Shown: positions 33,044 to 46,700, counted from the first letter of the stretch. The stretch: 64,000 nt of DNA from Nyssa sinensis (GCA_008638375.1 CM018035.1:31087307-31151306), one strand, 5' to 3'. Program-made: numbers and translations. The notes: generated from the sequence alone by a model not told the origin.

Positions 33044-34729
33044 TTGATCTTGTATTTATTTTTCTTCTTTTATATATCTTTTACTTATCAAATAAAAAAA
33101 AAAAAAAGTCCACCAGTAGTGCTGACCCATGAGAACAAGGTGAGTAATCTTGTACTCTGAAGTGGAGGTTTTAATCTCCACTGGATTCTGAAGAAGTCTA
33201 AGTTCAAATATTCTAAAGTGTTTTTATATCTGCGGTATTTCAAATTCTAAACTCTCGTATTTATATGCTTTATATTCCAACATTCTATCGTAATTACTTA
33301 TAAATTCTACCATGGCATGCAAATTTACTTCTTGATATTTCTGACAAATGATACATTTATTTTCTGCATGTCCATGTAATTGTCAGTTTTATTAAATGCC
33401 TTTTGAATTAAATGTTTTTAATTTTGTCTATGCTTTTAATAAATTCCTGTGCATCATGATTTAAATTCCTGAAGCTCTTATGTTAAATGTTTCAAGTATT
33501 ATCCTCCAAATATTTTTAAAAAAAAACCCTGTTAAATTCTCCGTGTTTTGAATACACATGAAAATCATTCTCTTATTGAAGCCATGTTTTAATTGTACAT
33601 GAAAAACATTTATTGAAGAAGCCATTTTTTTAAATGCTCATAAAAGCATTTCATGAAGAAGTCATGTTTTTGCAAGATAATTGTGCATAAGCACCAAGTA
33701 AAGATATTGGACTCCTTCGGAACTCAATTGACATGAAGAATGCCCGGTAGCAAGATCTGATCCCCTAGGCATGAGATATCTCCACGTGAAGTAAAACTGG
33801 AATCTAGTTCGAAACAGATTTCCACCTAATCAAAGTGAAAAGATGACAATGTTTTCAGAAATGGTAGCAGATTTTCAACCCTCCATTTATTCTGAATTGG
33901 GTTTTTACATAACCCTATGTTTTAAAGAAGAAGAAGTTCGTATCCTCCTATTTTCATGGAAAGGATTTCATGCATTCTATTTACAAGTAAATGTTTCAAA
34001 CATTCATGGCCACTAAATGGTCACCCTGTATGTATTACAAGTTTCAACTACATATTTCATACCTCACTCGAATGCTTTTAAATGCTTCGTGTTACAAGTT
34101 CCATGAAGTTCCTTGTACTTGCATTTGTGAAATATCTGCTTTTACTCGAATGCTTTAAATGCTTCGTGTTACGTGTTTTGAAGATTCCTATACTCTGTAT
34201 TTGAAGTATATGTACAATTGGTAGTGTATGTTATATGAAGTCTCTCTTAAACCAACCCACTACCAGTTGAAAACCCATGACAAAGTGCTGGAAGTACTCA
34301 CTGGGCTTTTTAAAGCTCACCCCATTCCCTAACATTTTTCAGGTGATGACGATGGATGGGAGCCTTGCCAAATTTGAGGATTGGAGATTGGCAGCTCCAT
34401 TTTGATTAGGAATTTTGGAAGTACTAGGACCCGTAGTTAATCAAATTTTGATGTAGTAAATTTTGGACAAATATGTACTTAAGCCTGAGAGGCAACGGAT
34501 ATGTAATATGTGTAACTTTAAATTTTTAGTATGCTCTGAATATATATTATTTGTTTACCGCTCCGAAGAAGAAGCGATGGTACTGAGCGGGGGTGCGAAA
34601 AGAAAAAGTTTTTCACTCTTCCGCAATTTGCCAGTCCTTGCCCTTTCAGCACAGCCATTTGGCGCCGTTGCTCACGTGAAGCCTCGCCCGACGGCCCGCA
34701 AAGGCCAGATTCCGGGTTGTGACAAAAAT

Positions 34730-36546
34730 CCATTGGACAAAGCAAGCAACCATGGGTGTGATGGAAGGCCATCTCAAGACCTAAAAGCTGGACAAAAACC
34801 TGATGGAGCAACCCCTATTATCTCAGCTAGGTGTGGCATTAGTGATGGCAGACCTTTGGGGACCTTTGAAAGGGCTGGAGGGCCTTACTAAGACACTCAA
34901 AAAGCTAATGGTACAGCTCCAGCTAGCTCAGATTGGGGTAGCAATAGGGGTGTAGCCGTTGGGGGCAAACTCGTGGGTAATGTGCTTAACTAAGGGGCTG
35001 AAGAGCAAGCAGTCCAAGGCTGCGTATCAGCCCAAAAAGGGGCTTTTTCAGAGTTGATTTGCAGCACTAAAGGGCTGTCCATTCAAGCAAAAAATGGGGA
35101 ACACCCATTAGGGTAAACCTTTGGGGACCTTTGAAAGGGCTAGAGGGCCTTACCAGGACACTCAAAAAGCTGACGGTATAGCTCCAGCTAGCTCAGCTTT
35201 GGGCCGCAATAGGGGTGTAGTTGTTGGGGACAAATTCGTGGGTAATGTGCTTAACCGAGGGGTTGAAGAGCAAGTTGCCTAAGGCTGCGTGTCAGGCCAA
35301 AAGGGGGCATTTTCAAAGCTGATTTGTAGCACTAAAGGGCTGTCCATTCAAGCAAAAACTGGGGAACACCCATTGGGTAATTCGTGGATCATGGAGGAGA
35401 AGGAGGACCATCTATAGGCATGCAGAAAGCTAAAAGTGCTATTGGTGCAGCCACCTTTTGTCCAACTATGGGCTTCATTTATGGTGGGGCAAAGGAGGAA
35501 CGACCTTTGGACAATAATGGTAAACAATGAGGTGGCGTGGGGGCTGTTCCAGCCCTATTGATAGCCACAAAATGTCCCTTTTCAGACCTAAAATGCACCA
35601 GCAAGGGGCTATTCTCTTTAGACGAAAATGGGGAAGCCTACTAGAATGGATATTGGGGCTGCAAATGTGGCAAATCCAATGGGTAAATCAGGGAGCCAAG
35701 TGGTCAACAACAATGTTCAGCATAAGGATTTTTCCCTTGAGTATATGGCCCCTTGCGTGAAAGAAGACAAGGTGGTGATACAACCCCCTTCTGAGGTCCT
35801 GAATGAAGGAAAGAACATGTGGGCTACAACTTTGGTGGGCTATTTTCGGGACCAAAAATTAAATTACCAATGGGTTAACAATGTGGCTTTTCAACTGTGG
35901 GGCGAAGAAGGTTTAGAAGAAGTGTTGACTAATGGAAGATGATTTTTCTTTTTCAATTTTTTGGATCCTATCTCAATGGTAGCCATTTTAGAAGGGGGAC
36001 CATGGCACTTCTCTGGGAGCCCCATGATTTTACAAAAATGGTGGCCTAAAATGAAACTTTCAAAGGAAGCCTCTAGGACAATTCCCGTCTGGACTCGGTT
36101 CTATGACAATCCCTTAGAATTATGGACAGCAAAGGGGTTAAGTTATGTTGCAAGTGCTGTTGGCAAACCCCTCAATACAAATGCCACAATCGAGCAGTTT
36201 AGCCGAATCAATTTTGCGTGTATTTGTATTGAAATTGAACTTGGTACGGACCCGCCGGAACAATTTGAGCTTCAATTGGATGAGGACACAAGCGTTACTA
36301 TTTATGTTGAATATCAATGGATTCCTTAGTTATGTTCTAAATGCAAGAAATTCGGGAATGGCCAAAGTCAATGCAATCTTCCTACTAAGCAGGTGTGGAA
36401 AAGTAAGGATGTACAACCTAAGAAGTTGAGGCGAACTCTCATCCCAATTTGATTGGGAACCCTAGTATTCAGCCCAAGGAAACCAAAGTCAGTGATCATC
36501 CCCGCCCACAGGCAAGTATCTCTTCTCGAAAACCAAGAGTTAATTT
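34730..36546 (+). pseudogene. LINE-3 ORF1 middle and C-terminal part
   Basis: Resumes ORF1 after the solo LTR. A degenerate Gly/Asn-rich region contains a tandem duplication of about 265 bp (34852-35381). The core is in frames 35628-35942 and 35961-36329 (WATTLVGYFRDQKLNYQW, ILEGGPWHFSGSPMILQKWW, GLSYVASAVGKPLN), separated by a TGA near 35941. A TAG precedes the knuckle (LCSKCKKFGNGQSQC, about 36328-36375). It is interrupted at 36546 by LINE-5; the tail resumes at 43361. Confidence 0.85.
34852..35381 (+). repeat. Two-copy tandem repeat, about 265 bp, in LINE-3 ORF1
   Basis: Both units start ACCTTTGGGGACCTTTGAAA (34852 and 35117) and run to an ACACCCATTNGGGTAA block. They differ at scattered positions and by small indels. 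LINE-1 preserves only the downstream part, so whether it had the duplication cannot be told. Confidence 0.85.
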
Positions 36547-36601
36547 TTTTTTTTTTGGTGGGTAAATGAAATATATAGAAGAAAATAAAATACAAGATCA
36601 A

Positions 36602-36615
36602 GAGGGCATACCCTC
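36602..36615 (-). other. LINE-5 3' UTR stem-loop
   Basis: The minus strand reads GAGGGTATGCCCTC, about 45 bp before the poly-A. I find a single copy, unlike the pairs in LINE-2, -4 and -6. Confidence 0.7.
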
Positions 36616-36696
36616 GAACAAGCTAGAGGGAAGGGAGGCCATCTACAAGCAAAAGAGCTCCCATCCCAAAGCTACAAAAAAGAAAACGTACAAATG

Positions 36697-39600
36697 TTAC
36701 TCTTTAAAAATGCTACTGCGGAGAGACCAAATACACTGAAGATGCCTATTGGAGTTTGAGTTCACAATCCCTTTAGAGGTAGTGAGCCTGCCACGGCTCA
36801 TATCCTTGGTTTGAGCTATGATAGCCTGAGGGTTTTTCTTAACCATGGTGAATAATTTGCTATTTCTTGCACGCCAAATGTTATAGACCGTGCAAGCTAG
36901 GGTAAGCTTGCCTATAATTGAGGAGAATTTTTTGCCTTTGAATGTGCTGCTGGCCCAAAGAACAATCTGCTGCCGGTCCCTAGTTGGGCTTTGAAATCCA
37001 CTTTTGGAAAGCAAATAGGACCATATGTTGGAAGAGAAGGGACACGAAAAGAAAAGATGGCTGTGACTCTCGTTCTCCCTTAAGCAAAGAAGGCATCTAG
37101 GACCACGGCCAGGCAGAGAATAAAAGAGGCAATCCTTGGTACTTAAACTCTGATGAATAGCCAACCATAGAATAAATCCAACATTGGGGAATAGCTTTTG
37201 GATGCCAAATAAGCTTCCACCAGTGGACCTACGGGTTACGACTCCTCAGGGTATCCCAAGTTGAACTGATGGAGAAATCCCCATTGGAAGAGGGGGTCCA
37301 AATCGCCTTGTCTTCCTAGTGGGGGAGAGGAAGAAGGTTTGTAGGCATGCCATGTTTAAGTTCAAGCAGATGAGGAGAGTTAGCAGGAGGCCAATTCCAA
37401 TAATGATCTAGAATGATAGAACCAACTTTACCATATCTCCTAAGACCTGAATCATAGATAAACCTTTCTCCCACGCTGTCATATATGGAGCCATTGGGGA
37501 GCCAATAGTCAAACCAAAGAGAAGCAAACTGGCCATTCCCAATAGAAATTCTAATGTACGGCTTAAACAATGGCCTGAATTTAAGCATTTTCCTCCAAGC
37601 CTATAAGCAGGATTGGGGACACTTGACCTCCTAGAAGATTTTACCTTTAAGGATATTGCTACGAATCCAGAGAACCCAAGGAGAATTGGATGGGTATTGA
37701 AACATAGTCCATATAAGCTTCCCCAAAGCTGCTTTGTTCCAATCATAAAGCTTCTTTATCCCAAGCCCTCCTTCATCTTTAGGACAGGTAATGTCATCCC
37801 AAGCGACTTTGGATCTGGAATGAATAAGATGGTTGCCGCTCCAAAGAAAAGATCTCATGGTTTGTTCAACTTGATTAATCACCTTCTTAGGGAGAATGAA
37901 ATGGGAAGACCAAAAGACCTGAATGCTAAAAAGCACTGAGTTGATCAGTTGAAGCCGACCAACGTAGGATAAGGATTTGCTAGACCAATGAGTGATTTTC
38001 CCAATGATGCGGTCGACCAAGGTTTTACAATCCTGGGCTTTCAGCTTAGTAGAGATCAAGGGAACTCCTAGGGTACCGAATAGGGAGGGACCCTTCAGGG
38101 AATCCAATATGATCAATAATAAGTTGGTTGAGGTTACTATCCACTCTAGAAAGGAAGATGTTACTTTTGGAGGCATTGTGAAGAAGACTAGAGAAGGAAG
38201 CAAATGTGTCAAGCCCTTCCTTGAGAATAGAGGCTGAAAGGAGATCACCATGACAGAAAAGCATAATATCATCAGCAAAGTAAAGGTGAGCCAGCTTAGT
38301 CTTATGGCATCTCCAATGGTATTTAAATTGAGGAGTAGATATGCAACAATAGATCCAATCAATAAACAACTTAGGAAATCCCATAAGGCTCAAGGTGTCC
38401 ATAATAAACTCCCACCGCACTAAGTCAAAAGCTTTCTTAAGATCAACTTTCATTGTACAACGAGGAGAGCTTGAGTTCTTGTGGTAATTGTGCATGAGCT
38501 CCTAGGCCAGAAGGATGTTGTCATTGATTTTCCGACCTTAAATAAAGGCAGATTGGGCCGAGTCAATGAGGCTAGGAAGGAGTTTCTTTAGGCGGTTGGC
38601 AAGGATTTTGGAGATGGCTTTGCAGATAGTGTTACAGTAAAAAATAGGCCGGTAGTCATGAACAAAGGAAGGGTTAGGGACCTTAGGAACCAGGGTAATA
38701 GCAGTGGAGTTGATCTCCTTAAGAATGGATCTTGAAGAAAAAATTTCTGAGATAGCAGCAATGACCTCAGGTTTAAGAATACTCCAAGCTTTTTTGAAAA
38801 AATAGCCATTGAAACCATTAGGCCCTAGAGCTTTATTAGGTTGGAGGCTGAAAAGAGCTTCTTGGATTTCATCTTCCGAGACAGGGCATTGGAGAACTGC
38901 GAGAAAGTCATTAGGAAGCCGCTTGGTGATAATGTTTGCAAGAGCTTGCTTCATTGGGTACAGAATGGGACTTTTAGTTCCTAGAAGATCATGATAAAAG
39001 TTGACAATGTTGCTTTTGATCTCTTTGATGTCATCAATTCTATTACCATTAGCATCAATCAGGCTGACTATCTTGTTTCTGTTTCTTCTGCTATTCACTG
39101 ATTTGAAGAAGAAAGAGGTATTTTGGTCACCTTCCGTAAGCCATTGGACCCAGGATTTTTGGTTGGCAAGGCTTTACTCACTGGAAAGGATGGAATAATA
39201 TAAATGGATGGCTTCTTTCTCCTCCTAGATGAGCTTGGCGTTTCCCGGATTTTGGGCAAGGAGGTTTTGGATGTCGTGCAGCTTGTTGCGGGCTTCTTGG
39301 ACTCTAGAGCTAATGTTCTTGAATTTTTCTTGATTGAATTCCTTAAGAGCATATTTTACCTTCTTGAGTTTCTGGCAGCAAATGAACATAGCAGTACCTT
39401 GGATATTAGAGTTCCAGGCCTGCTCAACAATAGGAAGAAAGTCATCAGAATCCGCCCAAAAATTGAAGAATTTGAAAAGAACTCTGCTATTTTTTAAAGG
39501 GATGCCGAATCGAACAATAATAGGGGAATGATCAGAAAGGCCATGGAGGAGAAATTCAGCCTCCATCGTAGGAAAGGCAGCAAGCCAATCTTGGTTGACC

Positions 39601-40187
39601 AGGGCTCTATCAAGTTTCCTGTCCATTTGTCCATGTGAAAAAATGCCCTAGAGTATCTCAGATCCTCAAGCTCAGAGTTCATAAAGCATTTTGCAGTTGT
39701 CCATAATAGTGGGCCAGTCATGGCTACCACCGTTTCTTTCATGAGGGAAACGAATGGCATTGAAATCCCCTAATATAAGCCAAGGGATATCCTTGGAGAT
39801 GGAGGCTTGAAGGTTGATGTCACGCCATAAATCATTCCGTTGAAGAGGAGAGTTAGAGCCATAGATAACAAAAATGATCGGAGGAGCATTGGTGTCCGGA
39901 ATAGTAGCATTGCAATGAATGGCTTGAGCATTGGCGCAAGAAGAATTAATCTACAAAATAGAGTTATTCCAACCAATCCAAATTCTGCCAGAGGGAGCAT
40001 GAGAATAGTTATGTAAAAAAGACCAACCGGAAATGAGAGAGTTAGCTATAGAATCTTCGGAAGCACTCTTAACTTTGGTCTCAACAATACCAAAAAAACA
40101 TATAGAATAATCATGAGCAAAGGTTCGAATTTCACGCTGTTTAGAGGGGCTGTTGATTCCCCTGATATTCCAACAAGCAAAATTCAT
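36697..40187 (-). pseudogene. LINE-5 ORF2 (endonuclease, RT, zf-RVT)
   Basis: On the minus strand the start at 40187 reads MNFACWNIRGINSPSK with VETKVKSA (Glu kept). The endonuclease continues in broken frames to about 39225. RT is spread over 39098-38538 (ALFSLQPNKALGPNGFNGYF, TLVPKVPNPSFVHDYRP) and 38495-37631 (DLKKAFDLVRWEF, then FADDIMLF with both Asp). The part that should carry the GLRQGDP motif is missing between ISTPQF and KYHWRC (about 38340). zf-RVT is at 37164-36697. Confidence 0.88.
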
Positions 40188-43100
40188 TGAGAAAGGGAGA
40201 GAGTTTTGGAACCGGATGTCCCTTCGTTCCTTAGGAGTTTTCGCTGCCTTCTTTGCTTCCTGAGCTGATTCTTTCTATAGTTGCTCCCAGTATCAGCTTC
40301 ATCAACTTTGACTATTTTATCCACTAGAGAGTTGGATTCAGGAGAAGCAGTGGAAGCAGAATAGCTATCTGCACATGGGTAGCTTTCATCTAGAGGAGGC
40401 CCACTGGAGTTAGGAGTTTTTGGGAATAGAAGAGAGACATTGCTCTCCTCATGAGCTAAGAAAGGTTGCTGGACGTGATCATTTTTTCCAGCTATATCAG
40501 TAAGAGGATGAAGAGAATCAGGTTACTGTATCTCTGGGCATTTAAGACTATGACCACCACTGGTGGAACCTGTTACCATTGGATTAATTCGTTGAAATTC
40601 AGGATGCACAATCTGCTGTTCTATAGCACTATTAGTAGTGTCTACAATGGGATTAGTGTGGTCTCCTGCATCTCTTAAAGCATTATCAGAGTGAGTGGGG
40701 GCAGTTTGGATGGGGTTTGCATTACTGTAGTTTTCAGCTTGAATGAGTTTGCCTTTTCTGGAAACCTCTCTCCAGACACCCTTGTTAATTGATGGAGCAG
40801 CATTAGTAGGGGGTTGGATAGTTTTCCCTGCATCACGTTTCATGGAGGGACAATTAGCAAGTCTATGCCCAAATTTTTGACAATGGGTGCACATGGAGGG
40901 AAGCCATTGGTATTCAACCAATATTTCCACTTTTGAGTGTTCAAACAACTTGATATCAAAGCAATCAGGCAGCTCTTGGGTGGCATCCACTTCCACACAG
41001 ATTCGAGCACAGCTGATCCTAGATTGTTCTTCAATATAAGAATCAGCATAGAGAGGCTTCCCAATGGCACTGGCAACGTATCTAAGCCCTTGGGCTGTCT
41101 AGAGTTCATAAGGGATATTGTAGAATTTAATCCAGACAGGAATTTTTGCCACATCCTGCTTTGAGAGAGCCATGCCAGGGTGCCATTTTTGAAGAATGAT
41201 ATATCGCCCAGAGAAGTGCCAGAGCCCACTTTCAAGGATAGAGCTGATAGCATGCATAGAATCAAATTTGAAAAAATAGAATCCATTTCCATTTCTGATA
41301 ACAGAGTTTAACCTATCTTTGTGCCAGAGTTTTTCTACAACTCTCTTTACCTAGAGAAATGGCATTTTCTTGTCTAAAAAATAGCCGACCATGGTGTTTT
41401 CCCAATCTGATATGCCAGCTTGGAGGACTTCCAAGGGAGGTTGGACCGTGATCCTATTACCCTTTCATAGGGGAGCCTTGTATTCTAGAGAAAATTTTTT
41501 TGAGGAGGGGAGTTTCTGGAAAAGTGAGGACCAGGCAGTAGAGGGCATATGACCCATAGACATATGGTGAGAAGGAGGTGTTGACTTTCCATGGTGTGGA
41601 AGCAAGGGGTTGGACGGACTTGCTGCTAGAGAGAGGGGCTGTGGTTCTGTCTCTATTGGTTTTGTTGAAAGGAAAGGCAATGTTATTGAATCTGGGTGGG
41701 TTACAGAAATAGGAGTATCAGAGTGGGTAATAGAAGAGGGAATAGTTTGGTAGGGACCACCGTAGAAAGGGGCAAGTCCCTTTGCTTTATCGTCAGGAGC
41801 AGAAGGATTAGTTTCATTTGGTTGGCCAGTGGTTAGGTGAGTGAGGGGGTGCATATAGGTGGCTGTAGACACAACTTGATGGGACGCTGCCATCTGCTGC
41901 GCCGATTGAAATGTGGGGCTGTTGGGTTATCAAGGGGGTTTTGTTGACCATGTGGGCCCGAACTGCCAACTGTTGCGCTAAATGAACCGTTGGGTTAGTA
42001 GGAGGGATGTGTTGACCAGGTGGGCTTAAGGCCATGCGGCTACAAGGGTTAGTAGGCGTTGTTTGTATATTGTTTAATTCTGACCTCATATTGGGTTGCT
42101 GAGTGGTCAGATTTCCAAGCGTATAGGTGAGTGAGGGGGGCAGCGGCTTGTTGGCTATGGGCAAGCTATGGCTGATAAATTTTTCCAAACGTGCCAACAG
42201 GCTTAGGAATAGGCGTTGGCTGGAGCGGTTGGACGTGGTCAACATTAGAAGGTGCCTGAACTTGTAAAGCAACATTAGGCGTAGGGGGATGGGCTGTATC
42301 AGAACAGCCTACTTTAATTGACGGACACGCAACTCCTGCAGATGGAGATATCAATCCTTCATGTTGACTAGGAACAGTGTTACCCACGCTTGAAGAGGAA
42401 GCTAGCGTGTTAAATTTTAAAGTAACAATAGCGGTGCAGTCGGTATGATCAATGGGCAGAGCAGCATGCCCTTTTGCTTTTTCATGTGCCGCATAGAGGT
42501 TAGGGTGGGCCCCTTCACTAGTTTGTCCAACTAATATGGAAACGCCAACAAGGTTATCTTCTTGACCGTTTGTAGCAGGTAGAATTTGTGGAGGATTAAC
42601 CAATGGCCCAGTCCCCCCAGATCCTAGAGATGACACAATATGGGTATGAGGAAGGGCCCTACCACCTATTGGATTAGCCCTTTGTGTGTGCAGCTGAATG
42701 GCTACTATGGTAACAGGGGGTTGAACAGTGACCTTGCGTATAGTAGGAAACCGGGACTGCTGCGGCTGAACTGCTGAGTAAGGTTTTTTGCCAGTTGCAA
42801 GCTTGGAGCGTGTACGACACTCACCTGTTTCAGACCCACCCGTGTTGTATCCTCCATTGATGGAAACTTCAGGAAAATGGTTGCCTTGACGAAATAGGAA
42901 TTCTGAGTTAACTAAGAAACCACCGTACTCTTCCTCCAAATCCAAAGCTTCCTTTGGGATGAATTCACCACTACTAGCCTGATCAGCCCAAGTTAGTCTC
43001 GTCGGAGAGTCCTACATTTCCGCTACAGGGGTGTTGGCATACACCTCTCCATCTTCAAAGTTACTTACAACAGTAGCACCTTGAGCATGAGTATCAGAAA

Positions 43101-43260
43101 CCCCGTGAGCATGATGATACTTTTTAATATGCGAGCCCTTACATGAGGCAGCAGTAGAAATCCCTTGAGATTTATCTTGCTTGGCAGCTTGCACGCCATT
43201 AATCGTGGCATTAGATGGAAGAGAGAACGCCATGAAATCCAGGGAACTAGAAAGCAACAA
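40184..43260 (-). pseudogene. LINE-5 ORF1
   Basis: The minus-strand N-terminus (MAFSLPSNATINGVQA, start near 43233) differs from subfamily b. A TAG near 43013 precedes the ADQASSGEFIPKEALDLEEE box. The linker is long and variable (42945-41465, Thr/Pro/His-rich, two frames). The DUF4283-like core at about 41400-41100 is badly shifted. The knuckle frame 40996-40523 reads MCTHCQKFGHRLANC. The stop TGA overlaps the ORF2 ATG at 40187. Confidence 0.82.
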
Positions 43261-43360
43261 GCAGCTTAGGGAGGTTCTAGAGTGAGAAGCTCTGCCTTCT
43301 CTCTAAACTCCATATGAGAGAACCACTTACATGAACATTTCTTGGAGCAAGAGTTAATTT

Positions 43361-43789
43361 GCAGAATCAGTTTCAAGTGTTATATGAAAATGGACAAGCT
43401 TCCACTAGTTCTACTCACCAAGAAGAAATAGGGAAGAAGGAGGTGGTATGTAAAAACAGCATGGAGATGCCGTGTGATGTGGCTACTAGAGTAGAAAGTA
43501 TCCCTAATTAGAAGGTTGGGAACTCGCAAAGTGAAGAGGATTTGGCAAAAGAAGAAATAGTTCCAGGTACTCCAGTTGATAGAGGTATGTATGAGCAGAG
43601 TGGAGGAACTCAGATCTCAGGGTTGGATACCACTCCTATGTCGGATTCATCAGATATCGGGAGGTCGTTGGTTCTGTAGAACTGCTTAGAAAGAGGAACC
43701 AGGGTAGTTGCAGCAATAAGGGGAAGAAGCATCAGAAGGGATCAGGGCATGGCTCTGGGAAGAATTCAAAATTCTCCCAGTTTAAATGA
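43361..43789 (+). pseudogene. LINE-3 ORF1 C-terminal tail
   Basis: Continues ORF1 after LINE-5: NLQNQFQVLYENGQASTSST-like acidic/Ser-rich tail matching LINE-1 at 7936-8265, then a Lys/Gly-rich end GSGKNSKFSQFK with TGA at 43787-43789 overlapping the ORF2 ATG at 43786. Some stops and a small deletion are present. Confidence 0.8.
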
Positions 43790-46700
43790 TCAGTTTAGCT
43801 TGCTAGAACATTAGGGGAGTGAATCTCCCCTTGAAGCAACAAGAAATAAAGCAGCTCGTTAGAGCTCATTCTATCCCGTGTCTTAGGTTGGTGGAAACAA
43901 AGGTCAAGCATGCTAATTTTGAGAAGGTATCTCGCTCTTTATGTCCTAACTGGAGTTTTGTCCATAATTATGCTAATGTGGATAATGGGAAAATTTGGAT
44001 TGGTTGGGATGATGAGGTTCTTCAGATTACTCTTCTTAACTCTATAGAGCAAGCAGTCCATTGCCTTGCCCAAATTAGTGGGAAAGGGATTTGGTTCTAT
44101 CTTTTAGTTATTTATGGTCATAACAGTGTCATGAATTGAAGACGTGTTTGGAGTAGTTTGCGTCAGCAAGCGGCCCTCAACAAAGATTTGCCTTTGATTG
44201 TCATGGGAGTTTTGAATGTTGTTCGATTTAGCAATGAGAGGATTGGTGGTAGTACGGATTGGCCTCCTTGTATGGAGGAGTGTAATAACTATCTTATTGA
44301 TGCAGAATTGGAGGACCTCAAGTACACGAGTTACCAGTTGACTTGGACTAATCGTCAGTATGGCAATGATACTATCTTAAGGAAGTTTGATCGTGTTTTG
44401 GCTAATGATAGGTGAATGGTGGATTTTAGTAATTCAGAGGTTGAGTTCTTGCCTTCTGGTGTGTCAAATCATAGTCCTATGATTGTTCGGACTGGAGTTG
44501 ATGTTAAATGTAATGAGAGGTCGTTTAAGTTCTTTAACTTCTGGCTAGAATGTGAAGCCTTTGAACCGGCTATCCACAAAGCTTGGAGTAAGACAATTGA
44601 AGGATCTGCCATGTTCATTTTGAGTAGGAAGCCTAAAGTAGTGAACAAAGAATTGAAGCTTTTAAACCAAGTTAGAGGGCGGATTTCTACCAACTTTATT
44701 TAGGAAGCCCGACAGCATCTTTTTGCAATTCGACATTCTTTGAACTCTAGCGCTCTTGATATTGATTTGAAAAACCAAGAGAAGCTCACCTTGCAGCACT
44801 TTACTCAATTGAGCAAGTGGGAGGAAAGCCTGGCAAAGTAGAAGTCGAGGATTCAATGGCTTAATGAAGGGGATCAAAACACGAGTTTTTTTTTTCAAGA
44901 GCATCACTCAGCGGTGAAATTGCAACAAAATAAGAAGCGTACTGGATGAAGCTGATAACAGGATTGAAGATAGTAAGGAAGTCTCCGCTACCATTATGGA
45001 CAACTATCATGATCTCTTAGGGAAAGTTCCCTCACACCCTTATCCTGGGAAAGACCAACACACAGATTTCATCAGCAAAGGTATTTCTCATGCCCAAGCC
45101 CAGCAGTTAAGTAAGTCCATGGATAGAGATGAGATTAAGGAGACTTTGTTTAGCCTGCACCCCAATAAAGTGCCAGGCCCGGATGGTTTTAATTGGCATT
45201 TCTTTCGGGCAACTTGGGATATTGTGGGCAAAGATGTTCTTACTGCCATCTAAGAGTTCTTTCGTGAAAGCTCTTTGCTTCATGAGCTTAATGCTACCGC
45301 CATTGCCCTTGTGCCTATGGATCCCAACCCCTCCAAGCTAAATGATTACCGCCCCATTTCATGCTGTAATACCATCTACAAATATATTACCAAGATCCTT
45401 GCTAATCGTTTCAAACCTATCCTTGGTGATTTGATTGATGAGGCGCAATCTGACTCTGTGTCCAGAAGGAGTATCAGTGATAATATTTTTCTTGCCCAAG
45501 AGCTCATGCATAATTATCACAAGGAGAGGGGCTCCCCGCAATGCACAATGAAAGTGGACATTCGGAAGTCTTATGATTCAGTTAGATGGGAATTTCTCTT
45601 GGATTTGATGAAGTTTCCCGCCACTTGTGTTCAGTGGATCAAGGCTTGTATTACTACTCTAAGATTCTCTATTTCCATTAATGGTGCTCTTGAAGGTTAT
45701 TTCAGAGGTGCCCGTGGCTTACACCAGGGTGACCCCCTCTCTCCCTACCTTTTTCGTTCTTGCTATGGAGGTCTTCTCTATAATGTTGAAGCAGAAAGTT
45801 GATCGAGAGGTAAATTTTAAGTACCATTGGAGATGTAAGCAGCCCAAAATCACCCACTTGTGCTTTACTGATGATCTTATGTTATTTTGCCATGGTGACC
45901 TCAACTCTTCCTCAATCTTGAAGGATACCATTAAAGAGTATGCAAAATTCTCAGGGTTAAATCCGAATGAGGCAAAGAGTAACGTCTTCTTTGGAGTTTC
46001 CACTCAAGGCAAACAGGATATTCTGGAAGCAGTGGGTTTTCAGGAGAGGAAGTTACCTATGCGTTACCTAGGAGTGCCTTTGATCTCTTCCAGGTTGAAG
46101 GCAATTGATTGCAAGGTGCTGGTTAATCGGATTATGTCCAAAGTAAATCTTTAATTTGGTACAAGGTGGGAAATGGTCAGCATACTTCACTTTGGTTTGA
46201 CTATTGGCTCCCATCGGGTTCTGTTCGGGATGCTATGGAAGACCGTGCTATTTATGATTCTGGGCTTTCTAGATCCGCCCAAGTAAGCCTTATCATTGTA
46301 GGGAATGAGTGGAGGTGGCCTAGTGCTAACTTTCACCACGTAATGGGGCTTAAGCATGCTATCCCCCCCCCCCCAAGGTTTACGCCTAATCAGCATCTGA
46401 TGGACCAACTCCAATGGTTGGGCCATCCTTCTGGAGTGTTCTCTACGAATTCAGCTTGGCATGCGACTCAGATATCTCGACCTCAAGTTTCATGGTGGAA
46501 GCTGGTGTGGTTCTCTCATGGTATCCCAAGATGTAGCTTCATCCTTCGGTTAGCCATTCGGGAGAGGCTTTCTACTCAAGACTGTGTTTTGCAGTTTAGA
46601 AGTGACCTTGAAGTGAAATGTGTTTTCTGTGGGCAGCCGTTGGAAGACCAGTGATCACCTCATCTTTGGTTGTCCTTTTACGCTTGATTTATGGCTTCAC

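Larger units (their letters stand above)
26643..33104 (+). mobile_element. LINE-4 (subfamily b), full-length but defective
   Basis: Inserted in the family-C LTR with the 12-bp duplication AAAGTCCACCAG (26631-26642 and 33105-33116). It contains the 5' stem-loop (26673-26704), ORF1, ORF2, duplicated 3' stem-loops (32922-32935 and 33030-33043) and poly-A. It is the innermost layer of the nest and so the youngest in that lineage. Stops and frameshifts disable both ORFs. Confidence 0.93.
23958..34724 (+). repeat. Solo LTR, family C (about 4.29 kb), interrupted by LINE-4
   Basis: It begins TGTAACACCCCGACCCG and ends GGGTTGTGACA, with AAAAT on both sides (23953-23957 and 34725-34729). Removing LINE-4 and one copy of its duplication leaves 4293 bp. 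There is no gag or pol, so it is a solo LTR of a large gypsy element; the end sequences resemble Tekay/Del-type LTRs (recalled). TATA-like tracts lie near 24347-24362, a GA-repeat tract at 24533-24592 and degenerate tandem modules at about 25780-26340. Confidence 0.9.
36547..43347 (-). mobile_element. LINE-5 (subfamily c), antisense, full length, defective
   Basis: Flanked by the exact 13-bp duplication CAAGAGTTAATTT (36534-36546 and 43348-43360). Poly-T on plus at about 36544-36555 is the tail. On the minus strand: 5' stem-loop (43306-43276), ORF1 (43260 to 40184), ORF2 (40187 to about 36697), one 3' stem-loop (36615-36602). It is full length at 6.8 kb, with multiple frameshifts and stops. 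It sits in LINE-3 ORF1. Confidence 0.93.

Noticed and set aside
34463..34891. 142-codon open frame
   Set aside because: It starts inside the family-C LTR and crosses its right end at 34724 and the AAAAT duplication into LINE-3. No protein family is recognised, so it is chance.
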